Source: Reyranella sp.
GTDB lineage: Bacteria > Pseudomonadota > Alphaproteobacteria > Reyranellales > Reyranellaceae
Direction of reading: 5' to 3'
NCBI RefSeq assembly: GCF_004297405.1
Contig: NZ_SCVC01000015.1
Span: forward strand, 91,815-155,814
Length of the DNA: 64,000 nucleotides
Within the stretch, counting starts at the first letter, position 1. Each line of letters begins with the position of its first letter. Of this stretch, positions 28,240-36,324 are shown in pieces. The position numbers and the translations under genes are program-made. The notes under the pieces were generated by a model. The model made no database searches, had not been told where the DNA came from, and was given only the letters and a program-made list of their open reading frames with translations.

Positions 28240-28263
28240 GATGCCCTTAGTGGCCAGGGCATC
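28240..28263. other. 8-bp stem hairpin in the leader of the Srf operon
   Basis: GATGCCCT and AGGGCATC pair around an 8-base loop (TAGTGGCC), 15 bases before the first Srf start codon. There is no T-run on the minus side, so a terminator for hmuV is unlikely. It could be an operator or leader structure that controls the operon. Confidence 0.35.
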
Positions 28264-28320
28264 ATATCATCGGTCGAATCCGGCGGGTTTATGTCGGTTT
28301 GGACACAGATTCGCGGTGAA

Positions 28321-29100
28321 TTAGCCCGGACTGAGAAAAGCCGTCCCGCCAGCCGCCTCAACGCGCATAATGGGTGTTTCGAATACGGTCGATAGGCGGT
28401 CCGGATCGAGCGTCTCGCGGGTCGGCCCGATGGCGGTCAGGCGGCCGTTCTCGATGATCGCTACCCGGTCGGCATAACGCGCCGCCATATTGAGGTCGTG
28501 CAGGACCGCCAGCACGCCGAGTCCGCGCTCGACCCTTCGACGGGCGCTGGCGAGGGCGGCATGCTGGTGGGAGAGGTCGAGGCCCGAGATCGGCTCATCG
28601 AGTAGCAGGAAGGGCTTTACGCTCGGATCGGCGTCGCACTGGGCCAGCACGCGGGCGAGCTGGACGCGCTGGCGTTCGCCACCGGACAGAACCGTATAGG
28701 GCCGGTCGGCAAAGGCCAGCGCCTCGGTCTCGGACAAGGCCTGCTCGGCCAGTGCCTTCATCTGCGGCTCCGACAGGCGGCCACGATGGGTGAGCAGGCC
28801 GAGCATGGCGATCTGCAGTCCCGTGAAGTCGAAGGCGACCGCCGAATGCTGCGGCAGCACCGCGCGGCGCTGGGCGAGATCGGCCTTGCGCCATTGGTTG
28901 AGCGGCCGTCCGTCGAGCAGCACCTCTCCGGCGCTGATCGATCGGTCGCCGCAGAGTGCGTTCAGCAGCGTGCTCTTGCCAGCGCCATTGGGGCCGATGA
29001 TCGCCAGGAATTCACCCGGCGCGACTTCGAGCGAAATGTCCTGGATGAGCTGCTTGGTGCGTACCCGCACGTCGACGCCGATGGCCTGCAGAAGTTTCAT
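28321..29100 (-). CDS. hmuV: Haem ABC importer ATP-binding protein
   Basis: 259 residues, an ABC ATPase of the iron-siderophore/haem class. Walker A GPNGAGKST (K42), Q loop (VLPQHSAVAF), ABC signature LSGGERQRVQLA, Walker B LLLDEP with the following ISGLDLSHQ, and an H-loop (AVLHDLN) are all present. It powers haem uptake across the inner membrane with HmuU and HmuT. It overlaps hmuU by ATGA and is the last gene of the haem operon. Confidence 0.93.
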   Translation of the reverse strand: MKLLQAIGVDVRVRTKQLIQDISLEVAPGEFLAIIGPNGAGKSTLLNALCGDRSISAGEVLLDGRPLNQWRKADLAQRRAVLPQHSAVAFDFTGLQIAMLGLLTHRGRLSEPQMKALAEQALSETEALAFADRPYTVLSGGERQRVQLARVLAQCDADPSVKPFLLLDEPISGLDLSHQHAALASARRRVERGLGVLAVLHDLNMAARYADRVAIIENGRLTAIGPTRETLDPDRLSTVFETPIMRVEAAGGTAFLSPG

Positions 29101-30146
29101 AGGCCACCTCGTGCCGCGCGTCCGACCAGCAACCAGAGGAAAAATGGTCCGCCGACCAGTGCCGTCAGCACGCCGATCGGGAGCTCTGCGGGCGATACCA
29201 ATGTGCGCGCCAGGGCGTCGGCCAGCACGAGGAAAGCACCACCGAACAAGGCTGCCGCTGGCAGTAAGGTGCGGTGCGCGGGTCCCAGCATCATCCGCAC
29301 GATGTGCGGCGCGAGCAAACCCACGAACCCCACGATGCCCGAAATGGCGACGCCTGCACCGACGGAGAGTGCGACCTGCGCTACGAGGCGGACCTTCAGG
29401 CGCTCGACATCGACGCCGACATGCCCCGCCTCACGCTCGCCCAATGCCAGCGCATCGAGCAGATGCGCCGTGGGCAGGAGCGTCGGCACACTGATGGCCA
29501 GCACCAACAGTGCCGGAATGATCGCCGTCCAGGTCACGGCCCCGAAGCCGCCCATGGTCCAGAAGATCAAGGTACGAAGCTGTTGATCGTCGGCCACGAA
29601 GACCAGCATGCCGATGCCGGCCGATGCGAGCGCATTCACCGCGATACCCGCCAGCAGCAGTGTGCCGACCAACGTGATGCCTTCGCGCGCTGCGATCCGA
29701 TAAACGACTATCGTAGCAGCCAGGCCGCCGATGAAAGCCGCGATGGGCAGGCACCACGGCCGAAAGCCCGGCGGTATGATGTGCATCACCCTCTCGCCGA
29801 GCACGATCACCGACACGGCGGCAAGCGCGGCGCCACTCGAGACGCCGAGCAGACCAGGATCGGCGAGCGGGTTGCGGAACAGGCTCTGCATGGCAGCGCC
29901 ACCTGCGGCAAGCGCAGCGCCGACGGCGAACGCTGCGATCACGCGCGGCGCACGGATGGCATAGAGCACTGCTGCGGTCGTATCGTCGAGCGGTGCATCC
30001 GAAAGGCCGATGGCCGACAGGATCTGGCCCAGGCCGACCGGAAATGCGCCGATGCAGAGGCCACTCAACACGCTCACCACGGCGGCTAGCGCGAAGAGCG
30101 GGATCGGGCGGCGCATTGCAGGCGCCGCCCACGCCGGTGCCGTCAT
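29097..30146 (-). CDS. hmuU: Haem ABC importer permease
   Basis: 349 residues with about ten membrane spans, FecCD/BtuC-type permease. Family blocks are visible: GAALAAGGAAMQSLFRNPLADPGLLGVSSGAALAA around residues 75-115 (read in parts) and the coupling-helix region SGIVGFVGLLAPHIVRM. It forms the membrane channel of the haem importer. It overlaps hmuT and hmuV by 4 bases each. Confidence 0.93.
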   Translation of the reverse strand: MTAPAWAAPAMRRPIPLFALAAVVSVLSGLCIGAFPVGLGQILSAIGLSDAPLDDTTAAVLYAIRAPRVIAAFAVGAALAAGGAAMQSLFRNPLADPGLLGVSSGAALAAVSVIVLGERVMHIIPPGFRPWCLPIAAFIGGLAATIVVYRIAAREGITLVGTLLLAGIAVNALASAGIGMLVFVADDQQLRTLIFWTMGGFGAVTWTAIIPALLVLAISVPTLLPTAHLLDALALGEREAGHVGVDVERLKVRLVAQVALSVGAGVAISGIVGFVGLLAPHIVRMMLGPAHRTLLPAAALFGGAFLVLADALARTLVSPAELPIGVLTALVGGPFFLWLLVGRAARGGL

Positions 30147-31009
30147 GGCGCGCGCGCCAGTTCGGGATGCAGTGCCGAAGCCAGTTCCTGGGCCGCCTGC
30201 GGCGTGCGGGGGCCGAAGCCCAAAAGCAGCAGCGCGTCGAATTCCAGCACCTTGCCTGCCTTGCCGGCTGGCGTGCGGTTGAGCGATGGCTGATCGAGGA
30301 TCGCCTGGATGCCGCCCATCGCCTCGACCGTCTGGCGTGTGACCAGGATGTAGTCGGCCTTGGACGCGATCACCGCCTCGGGGGTCAGCGGCCGATAGCC
30401 GGAATAACCTTCGATCGCGTTCACGCCTCCAGCCAGCTTGATGATGCCATCCGCCGCGGTGTTGCGGCCCGCCGCCTGTGGAGCGCCGCTGCCCATTCCC
30501 AGCAGGAACAGTACGCGCGGGCGACTGGTCGCAGTGGCGAGCCGGTCGGTGAGCGCCTTCATGGCGGCGCGGCCGCGTTCGATCATGGCATCGGCTTCGG
30601 TCACCTTGCCCGTCGCCTTGCCGACAGCGGCGATCTTGGTGATCACGCTGTCGTAGTCGTAGTGGTCGGGAAGGACCATGACCTCGATCCCGGTCGCCTT
30701 CAGCTGGTCGAGAACGGTTGCAGGTCCGGCCGCCGTCGTGGCGATGATCAGGGTGGGCCTCAGTGACAGCACGCCTTCAGCCGAGAGGGCGCGCATGTAG
30801 CCGACCTGCGGCAACGATCGTGCAGCGTTGGGATAGAGGCTGGTCGTATCGACGCCGACCAGGAGCTTCTCCGCCCCCAGCGCATAGATGATCTCGGTGA
30901 TCGAGCTGCCGACGGCCACGATGCGCGGCGGCTGCTGCGCGCTTGCAGGGAAGGAGGCGGCCAGCGCCGCCCCCATACCCAATGTCAGGACGTGACGTCG
31001 CTGCATCAC
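30143..31009 (-). CDS. hmuT: Periplasmic haem-binding protein
   Basis: 288 residues. A basic start with RR and a hydrophobic core (MMQRRHVLTLGMGAALAASF) cleaved near ASAQ predicts export. The mature part is a class III periplasmic binding protein: IVAVGSSITEIIYALGA at the first lobe, then a helical backbone. The tyrosine-rich region TSLYPNAARSLPQVGYMRAL is where HmuT/ShuT proteins hold haem. It delivers haem to HmuUV. It overlaps hmuS and hmuU (ATGA). Confidence 0.92.
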   Translation of the reverse strand: MMQRRHVLTLGMGAALAASFPASAQQPPRIVAVGSSITEIIYALGAEKLLVGVDTTSLYPNAARSLPQVGYMRALSAEGVLSLRPTLIIATTAAGPATVLDQLKATGIEVMVLPDHYDYDSVITKIAAVGKATGKVTEADAMIERGRAAMKALTDRLATATSRPRVLFLLGMGSGAPQAAGRNTAADGIIKLAGGVNAIEGYSGYRPLTPEAVIASKADYILVTRQTVEAMGGIQAILDQPSLNRTPAGKAGKVLEFDALLLLGFGPRTPQAAQELASALHPELARAP

Positions 31010-32055
31010 GAGGCGGCCTGCTTCTCGACGCGCGCGACGATCGCCCGCCAGTCTTCGAGTTCGGGCTTGCCTGGCTTGCGGGCACCGAACATCAGCAGAA
31101 TGTTGCGGTTCTCCGCATCGAACGCCTCGATCGAGGTGACGGTGCCGTCTTCGGTCGGCTTGCGCACGGAGAAGACGCGAGCCACGCCGGAGTCGCGCAG
31201 GTGCATGTTGAAGTCAGGGTCGAGCACGTTGAACCAGCCGTGCGTGTCGACCAGCCGCTTCACGGGTCCAGTATGGATCTGTATGCAGCCGCGGCTGCCC
31301 ACGAAAATCATGATCGGTAGGCCCGATTGCTGGGCGGCCTCCATGGATTCGCGCAGCGCCCGCACCGGCAGTTCGCGGGCGAATTCCTCACCGATCAGGC
31401 GCAGCGCCTGCACACGGCCGACCTTGAACTTGCCCAGCATGCCGAAGAACTCGTGCGTGTCCTTCATGCCGGCCCAAGCCTTGCGCAATCCTTCGAGGTC
31501 GATCTCGGAATCCGGCCGATCCGTGGCATCCGGACCGTGCGGCACGATCTTCAGCGACTGTGGTTCCGTAGCGGTGTAGCGGCCGATCAGCGCGTCGAAG
31601 GCCGTCCGGTCGGTCTCGTCTGTGGCATAGATCTTGTGAACGGCTTCGCCCGCGGCGTCGAAGAACTGCAGGCTGAGCCGTTCGCCCTGCTTCAGAGGTT
31701 CGCGCACCGCAAAGCCGTGCTTCCAGGAACCGAGGAACAGACGCAGGTCGATATCGGTGCCCAGCACGAGACCGTGCGGGCCGGTGACCTGGACATCCTC
31801 GAAACGGCCATGGCGTTCGTGCACGCAATGCTCGTTACGTGTCAGGCACATCACACGGCCGACCGACGGCATGTCGTTCAGGATGCCACGCCAGTCAGTG
31901 GTGAGAGGCGTTGCGGTCTGGCCGACGCCGAGCGCTACGAGCTCGGCCTCGCTCACGCCCAGTGTCGCGGCGGCATCGCGGATCCGCATCGCCGGCTGTT
32001 CGCCGCGCAAGCGGCTCCACCGGGCGGCGAGGTCCGCGTTCTGGGTTGAGAGCAT
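31006..32055 (-). CDS. hmuS: Haemin-degrading factor (HemS/ChuS family)
   Basis: 349 residues from ATG 32055, behind AAAGGAGAAACC. The protein has the family's two-fold repeat: an N-terminal half (GRVMCLTRNEHCVHERHG; LFLGSWKHGFAV) and a C-terminal half (VGSRGCIQIHTGPVKRL; DPDFNMHLRDSGVARVF), typical of haem-degrading/haem-carrier HmuS. It takes haem in the cytoplasm and releases or carries it. The frame upstream of the ATG is only open-frame extension. It follows tonB by 11 bases. Confidence 0.92.
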   Translation of the reverse strand: MLSTQNADLAARWSRLRGEQPAMRIRDAAATLGVSEAELVALGVGQTATPLTTDWRGILNDMPSVGRVMCLTRNEHCVHERHGRFEDVQVTGPHGLVLGTDIDLRLFLGSWKHGFAVREPLKQGERLSLQFFDAAGEAVHKIYATDETDRTAFDALIGRYTATEPQSLKIVPHGPDATDRPDSEIDLEGLRKAWAGMKDTHEFFGMLGKFKVGRVQALRLIGEEFARELPVRALRESMEAAQQSGLPIMIFVGSRGCIQIHTGPVKRLVDTHGWFNVLDPDFNMHLRDSGVARVFSVRKPTEDGTVTSIEAFDAENRNILLMFGARKPGKPELEDWRAIVARVEKQAAS

Positions 32056-32066
32056 GGTTTCTCCTT

Positions 32067-32903
32067 TCAACGTAAATGAAACCTGACGGGAATTTCGACC
32101 CAGGCGGCGACGGGACGGCCGTCGCGCATGGCGGGAAGGAATTGCCAACCGCGGACCGCGGTGAGGGCGGCGCGATCGAGCATGGCAAAGCCGCTGCCGC
32201 GCCATAGCAATATCTCGGCAGCGGAGCCATCCGGATCAAGACGCACGCGCACCAGAGCTTCACCCTGCTGGTTGAGCTCGATGGCGCGCTGCGGATAGAC
32301 GGGCGGCGTCGGCGGATGGCGGTAGCGCGGTCGGCCCTCGAACACGATCAGCGGCGCCGAGGAAGCTGAGGCCTGCTGGGTCGTGCTGGCATTGCCGGCA
32401 TCGGGATTGGGCGCACGGGTGACGGCGGCCTGTGCATTGGGCCGGGCGGCCGCCGGCTTGGGAGGCGGTGCCTTGGGCTTCGGAGGCTCGGCCGGTTTCA
32501 GATCGGCGACCTTGACCGGAGGTGGTTCTTGCGGGGGCGGTAGCTCGACCTTGATCTCAGGTTCGAGGGTGAGTTCGGGTTGCGGCTCGGGCGGCGGGAG
32601 CGCGGCGGCGGTCTCCTCGACCGACGGGAGTTGAGGCTGCTCAGGCGGTGTTTCGGCCGGCTGCTGTTTGGTGTCGGGTTCGTTGTTGTTGGCCTCGGAT
32701 TCCGGGCCGGGCGTCGGTGCGGCAAGCGACAGTTCCACCATGAGGGCCGGTTCGTCGCTGGCACTGCTTCCGGCCATGCCGGCAAGCAACAAGGGAACAA
32801 GGATCAGCCCATGCAGCGCAAGCGACAACGCCAGCGACACGCGAGGTCCGCGTGTCACTGGCGCCGGCAGTCGCTCGGCGGAGAGGGCTGCCGGGACTAC
32901 CAT
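32067..32903 (-). CDS. tonB: TonB-like energy transducer for haem uptake
   Basis: 278 residues from ATG 32903; the start codon lies inside the last codons of the receptor gene (7-base overlap). One N-terminal span (about 22-42, SLALSLALHGLILVPLLL) is followed by a long Pro/Glu/Lys arm (50-170). The C-terminal TonB domain includes a YP motif (PPTPPVYPQRAIEL), GEALVRVRLDPDG and RAALTAVRGWQF. It couples proton-motive force to the outer membrane receptor. Being coupled to a haem receptor, it is likely a dedicated TonB. No exbBD is present nearby. Confidence 0.9.
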   Translation of the reverse strand: MVVPAALSAERLPAPVTRGPRVSLALSLALHGLILVPLLLAGMAGSSASDEPALMVELSLAAPTPGPESEANNNEPDTKQQPAETPPEQPQLPSVEETAAALPPPEPQPELTLEPEIKVELPPPQEPPPVKVADLKPAEPPKPKAPPPKPAAARPNAQAAVTRAPNPDAGNASTTQQASASSAPLIVFEGRPRYRHPPTPPVYPQRAIELNQQGEALVRVRLDPDGSAAEILLWRGSGFAMLDRAALTAVRGWQFLPAMRDGRPVAAWVEIPVRFHLR

Positions 32904-35179
32904 CGTGCCGTGAGGTTGACGCCGAAGTAACGGCCCGGCTGCGCGTAGAGATCGAGCTGCTGGTTCGTCGATGCGAGGCCGATCACGTCCGCGGCGTTCC
33001 AGTACTTCGCGTTGGTGATGTTGAAGATGCCGGCGTTGATCTTGACGGCATCCTTGAAGGTGTAGCCGATCGTGGCGTCGAGGTTGAAGTAAGCCGGAGT
33101 CTGGAAGTAATTCGGGTTGCTGACCTGGCTGTGCTGCGCGGTCATCGTGCCGATGAGCTGGGCAACGATGCCAAGACTGGAGGTGTAGCGGACTCGTGCC
33201 TGACTTGCCCACGGGGCCACCGAGTCGACAGGCTGATTGGTGTTCGTGTCGGTGCCTTGCGCGAAGGCCGTCCAGCCGAGCACCGACCAGTTGTCGTTGA
33301 AGCGATATTCGCCGCGCGCTTCGATGCCCCAGATCGTGACGTTGCTGAGGTTCTTGTACTGGAAGAGGGTGACCGGGCCGTTCATGCCGATCGCGACCGA
33401 CTCCAGGAAGTTGTTGTAGAAGTTCGCGAAGCCGGTGAGCTGCCAGCTCGACCCGTCGGCATACTTGCCGCGCATACCGACTTCGAAGCTGTTGGCCGTC
33501 TCGGGCTTCAGGTTGGGATTGGGCAGGATCTGGTAGAACGACGCGGCGTTGGTGAAGCCGAAGTTGGCGTTGTCGTACGGCGGCGCGCGGAAGCCCGTCG
33601 CGTACTGGAAGTAGCCCGAATAGATATCCGAGAAGTGATAGAGCAAGCCGAGCTTGGGCGAGGCCGACACGTAGGTGCTCGCCGTCGGGATCATGTTTAG
33701 GGAGGCGCCGGTCGAGTTCCAGAAGTAGCGGTCTGGATTGGGATTCAGGCTGTAGTAGTCGAGCCTTACGCCAGGCGTGATCTTGAGCCGGCCGCCCAGG
33801 GCGCTGATCTCGTCCTGCACATAGATGCCGGCCTGAATGGTCGTCGAGTCCGGGAAATTCTTGTTGGGGTAGGTTTCACCGCCGACGATCGTCGTCGCCG
33901 CGCCGGTCGCCAGTGTGATCTGCGAGCGGTTACGTGGCCGGGTCGTCGTCGTGTAGGCGAAGCTCAGACCGTAGGTGAAGTAGTTGTCGGTGTTCCCGAT
34001 CTTGGCGTCGGTGTGCATCTGCAGCTCACCGCCCCAGACGTTCTGCGTGTAGTAGAACTGCGACGTGCGGGCATTGCTCGGGACTGCACCATTGGTGGCG
34101 CCGCGCAGCTGATAGGTGTCGGCCTGCATGTAGACCGAGTTGAAGTAGGCCAGCAGGCTCAGCTTATCGATGAAGCCGATCGGGGCGTCGTGCTGCCACT
34201 GCGCGCTGATGCGATAGGTGTTGGTGTAGTCCTGGCCCCATTCGTCGAAGACGCGGGCGAACAGGGCCGGGAAAGTGCCGGTGCCGGAGAGCACCTGCGT
34301 GCTCTGCTGGCCTTGCGTGTAGCTGCCGGTGATGCGGATCGTATCGACCTCGGTCGGCCGGAATACCGCCTTGGCGAAGAAGTCGTTGCTGTAAAAGCTC
34401 GTCGGATTGGGTGCGATGGAGCTTTGCGCCGGTGTGTACTCATGGCCGTCGCGCCGGGTGTACATGCCCATGAACTCGAAATCACCGGCCCGGACGGCGC
34501 CCGTGAACGTCTCGGCGAACTGAAGGTTGGCGCCGCTGTAGGCACCCTTGACGCTGCCGAAGATGTTCTTGCCTTCCTTCAGGTAGTCGCCGGGATCCTT
34601 GGTGGTATAGGCCACTACGCCGCCGATCGCGTCGGAGCCGTAGAGTGCCGAAGCCGGTCCGCGGATGATTTCGACCCGCTTGATGTCTTCGAGGTCGGGC
34701 TGCTCGCGCGTATAGGTGCCGGCGCCCATGTTGCTGTCGGGAAAGTCGGGCTGGCGCATGCCGTCGACCATCAGCAACACGCGGTTGCCGCCGATGCCGC
34801 GGATGATGAAGTTCTGGAAGCCGGCGCGCGTCGGATTGTTGCCGACAGTGACGCCCGGCTCGTTGCGCACGAGGTCGCGGACGTCCTGCATGTTCTCGCG
34901 GTCGATATCCTCGGTCGTGATGACCGAGACGGTGGCCGGCACGTCTTCGAGCGGGCGGCGGCTGCGCATCGCAGCGGTAGTGACCGCGTCGAGCTGAGTG
35001 GGGATCGCCTGCGGAGCGGCTGGAGCCTGGTTCGGGGAGGTGGGAGCTGGCGTAACCGTGACGGGATTCGGGTTGATCGGCGAGGGCGCCGGCGTCGTTT
35101 GCGCCGCCGCGGGCACGGCAAGCGTGCCGCCGATGGCCGTCGTCGCCATCAGTGCGTAAAGAAGTGTGCGGATGTTCAT
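32897..35179 (-). CDS. TonB-dependent haem/haemoglobin receptor
   Basis: 760 residues from ATG 35179. The signal peptide ends near AAAQT. A Pro-rich spacer precedes the plug (TonB box-like region LDAVTTAAMRS; plug motif VRNEPGVTVG with RGIGGNRVLLMVDG and EIIRGPASALYG). The 22-strand barrel ends in the outer membrane F/W type (LTARW). The barrel contains YAQPGRYFGVNLTARW, the usual receptor end. It takes haem from the medium, passing it to HmuT. The short MGTWL extension upstream is not needed. Confidence 0.92.
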   Translation of the reverse strand: MNIRTLLYALMATTAIGGTLAVPAAAQTTPAPSPINPNPVTVTPAPTSPNQAPAAPQAIPTQLDAVTTAAMRSRRPLEDVPATVSVITTEDIDRENMQDVRDLVRNEPGVTVGNNPTRAGFQNFIIRGIGGNRVLLMVDGMRQPDFPDSNMGAGTYTREQPDLEDIKRVEIIRGPASALYGSDAIGGVVAYTTKDPGDYLKEGKNIFGSVKGAYSGANLQFAETFTGAVRAGDFEFMGMYTRRDGHEYTPAQSSIAPNPTSFYSNDFFAKAVFRPTEVDTIRITGSYTQGQQSTQVLSGTGTFPALFARVFDEWGQDYTNTYRISAQWQHDAPIGFIDKLSLLAYFNSVYMQADTYQLRGATNGAVPSNARTSQFYYTQNVWGGELQMHTDAKIGNTDNYFTYGLSFAYTTTTRPRNRSQITLATGAATTIVGGETYPNKNFPDSTTIQAGIYVQDEISALGGRLKITPGVRLDYYSLNPNPDRYFWNSTGASLNMIPTASTYVSASPKLGLLYHFSDIYSGYFQYATGFRAPPYDNANFGFTNAASFYQILPNPNLKPETANSFEVGMRGKYADGSSWQLTGFANFYNNFLESVAIGMNGPVTLFQYKNLSNVTIWGIEARGEYRFNDNWSVLGWTAFAQGTDTNTNQPVDSVAPWASQARVRYTSSLGIVAQLIGTMTAQHSQVSNPNYFQTPAYFNLDATIGYTFKDAVKINAGIFNITNAKYWNAADVIGLASTNQQLDLYAQPGRYFGVNLTARW

Positions 35180-35180
35180 T

Positions 35181-35216
35181 AGCCAGGTCCCCAAAGCATA
35201 AAAAGGACGCCTGGCT
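35181..35216. other. Hairpin in the leader of the haem receptor gene
   Basis: AGCCAGG (35181-35187) and CCTGGCT (35210-35216) form a 7-bp stem with partial GTCC/GGAC extension. It lies immediately before the receptor ATG on minus, so it would sequester the ribosome site region when folded. A leader control element is possible but unproven. Confidence 0.3.
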
Positions 35217-35286
35217 GGCTTGCTCCCCCAACAGGAGCGGCGGGCTGGGCAGTTTGACCGAGGAGGGATGGCCCCTCGGGGTCTCG

Positions 35287-35484
35287 TTACTTGGTGAGAA
35301 TGAGTTTGTTGGAGGCGGTGACGCGCAGGCGGTACGTTTCCGTTCCGTGGCGGATGATCAGCTCTCGCTGCCCGCTCATCAGTGTCACGCTTTCCACGAC
35401 CGGCGCCCCCAGGTCCAGCACGCCCGAAGCCGGTCGTTCCTGCTCCACTTCTGTCGGCCGAATAGGACGCGTGATCTGCGCCAT
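35287..35484 (-). CDS. hemP: Haemin uptake protein HemP
   Basis: 65 residues from ATG 35484 with a GAGAGG ribosome site; the ATG-like extension to 35529 is not needed. The family core is GQRELIIRHGTETYRLRVTA followed by KLILTK. HemP is a small haem/iron-linked protein that in several Rhizobiales acts as an activator or stability factor of haem receptor genes. It is first in the haem cluster. Confidence 0.92.
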   Translation of the reverse strand: MAQITRPIRPTEVEQERPASGVLDLGAPVVESVTLMSGQRELIIRHGTETYRLRVTASNKLILTK

Positions 35485-35507
35485 ACGCCTCTCATCCCCT
35501 TTTGAGT

Positions 35508-35528
35508 TGCGATTGACTCTCAATTGCA
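35508..35528. promoter_or_regulatory. Fur-type inverted repeat between hemP and the divergent genes
   Basis: TGCGATTGA (35508-35516), CTC, TCAATTGCA (35520-35528) is a 9-bp near-perfect inverted repeat (one mismatch), 21 bases in all. It sits in the short divergent gap between hemP and the gene at 35573, where an iron repressor such as Fur or Irr is expected. The regulator's identity is inferred from context only. Confidence 0.5.
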
Positions 35529-35572
35529 TAGACTGTCGTTTCTGTCAAGATTCTTCAACGTTCGGTGAAACC

Positions 35573-36070
35573 ATGGAAAGCGCGCAGGATCAGGGGCTTA
35601 GCGCCCTGCAAAGCGACCCGAGGCCAGGCTGCGGCCGCGCTGGCTGCGCCTGCGCATTGCCTGTGAGCGAGCGCTTCGTCCTGTGGGCACTTCGCCAGTG
35701 GCAGCAGGATCGGGCACTCCCCAGCGAAGGCTCGATCCTCCATCGCGGCTTCAAGATCGCGGGGCTTCTGGAAGCGTTGCCCGACTTCGCCATCGCGATG
35801 GATGCGTTCCTGTTCGGTGCGCGCCGCGCCATCGAGATCCATGTGCCGACCTGCTCGAGTGTGAGTCGCGACGAGGCGGTGCTCGTGGCGTTGTGCGGCC
35901 TGGCGCAGGGCGATTTCGACGGCCCGCTGCTCGCCTCGCTCGACGTGATGATGGCGCCCACGGCCTCGCGCGTGGCGGCCGTGCGGCTCAAGGCCTTCGC
36001 TGTCGCCCTGTCGAGTGCGGGTCTACGGCTCACGCCGATGCCGGGCGACGCCGGCGGGAGACTCAATTGA
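35573..36070 (+). CDS. Unknown Cys-rich protein divergent from hemP
   Basis: 165 residues from ATG 35573; the upstream frame from 35291 crosses hemP and is rejected. The N-terminus has a cysteine cluster PRPGCGRAGCACALP, a possible metal or Fe-S site. Then helical sequence (SERFVLWALRQWQQD), and an acidic/hydrophobic mix with VPTCSS. No family recognised. Position (divergent from hemP across an iron-type operator) suggests iron-regulated expression. Its stop overlaps the next gene's TTG start. Confidence 0.7.
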   Translation: MESAQDQGLSALQSDPRPGCGRAGCACALPVSERFVLWALRQWQQDRALPSEGSILHRGFKIAGLLEALPDFAIAMDAFLFGARRAIEIHVPTCSSVSRDEAVLVALCGLAQGDFDGPLLASLDVMMAPTASRVAAVRLKAFAVALSSAGLRLTPMPGDAGGRLN

Positions 36071-36324
36071 CCGCACCCATGCCCGATCGTCTCGCCGACC
36101 TGCAGCACGCCATGCGGGTGATTGCCGATGCCGTCGAAGGCCTGCCCGAGGAATGCCGTGACCTTGCCGGCAATGCCTTGCTGAACATTGCCGCCGAAGC
36201 GGTGACGCAGGATGTCGGTTGCACCGAGGCGAGCCGGATCTTCGCGCGTCTTGCCGATCTGCTTTCGCGGGGCCTCCAGCCGCCGGCTGCCGACGCAATC
36301 TCCCTCAGCGGCTTCGACGCGTGA
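36067..36324 (+). CDS. Small helical unknown protein
   Basis: 85 residues from TTG 36067, which overlaps the previous stop (TTGA) and has a well-placed GGGAG ribosome site. ATG 36079 is the alternative. It is helical (MPDRLADLQHAMRVIADAVEGL; ASRIFARLADLLSRGL) with one Cys (DVGCTEA). It is the second gene in a four-gene set with two unknown proteins, an MFS and a VOC protein. Function unknown. Confidence 0.6.
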   Translation: MTAPMPDRLADLQHAMRVIADAVEGLPEECRDLAGNALLNIAAEAVTQDVGCTEASRIFARLADLLSRGLQPPAADAISLSGFDA

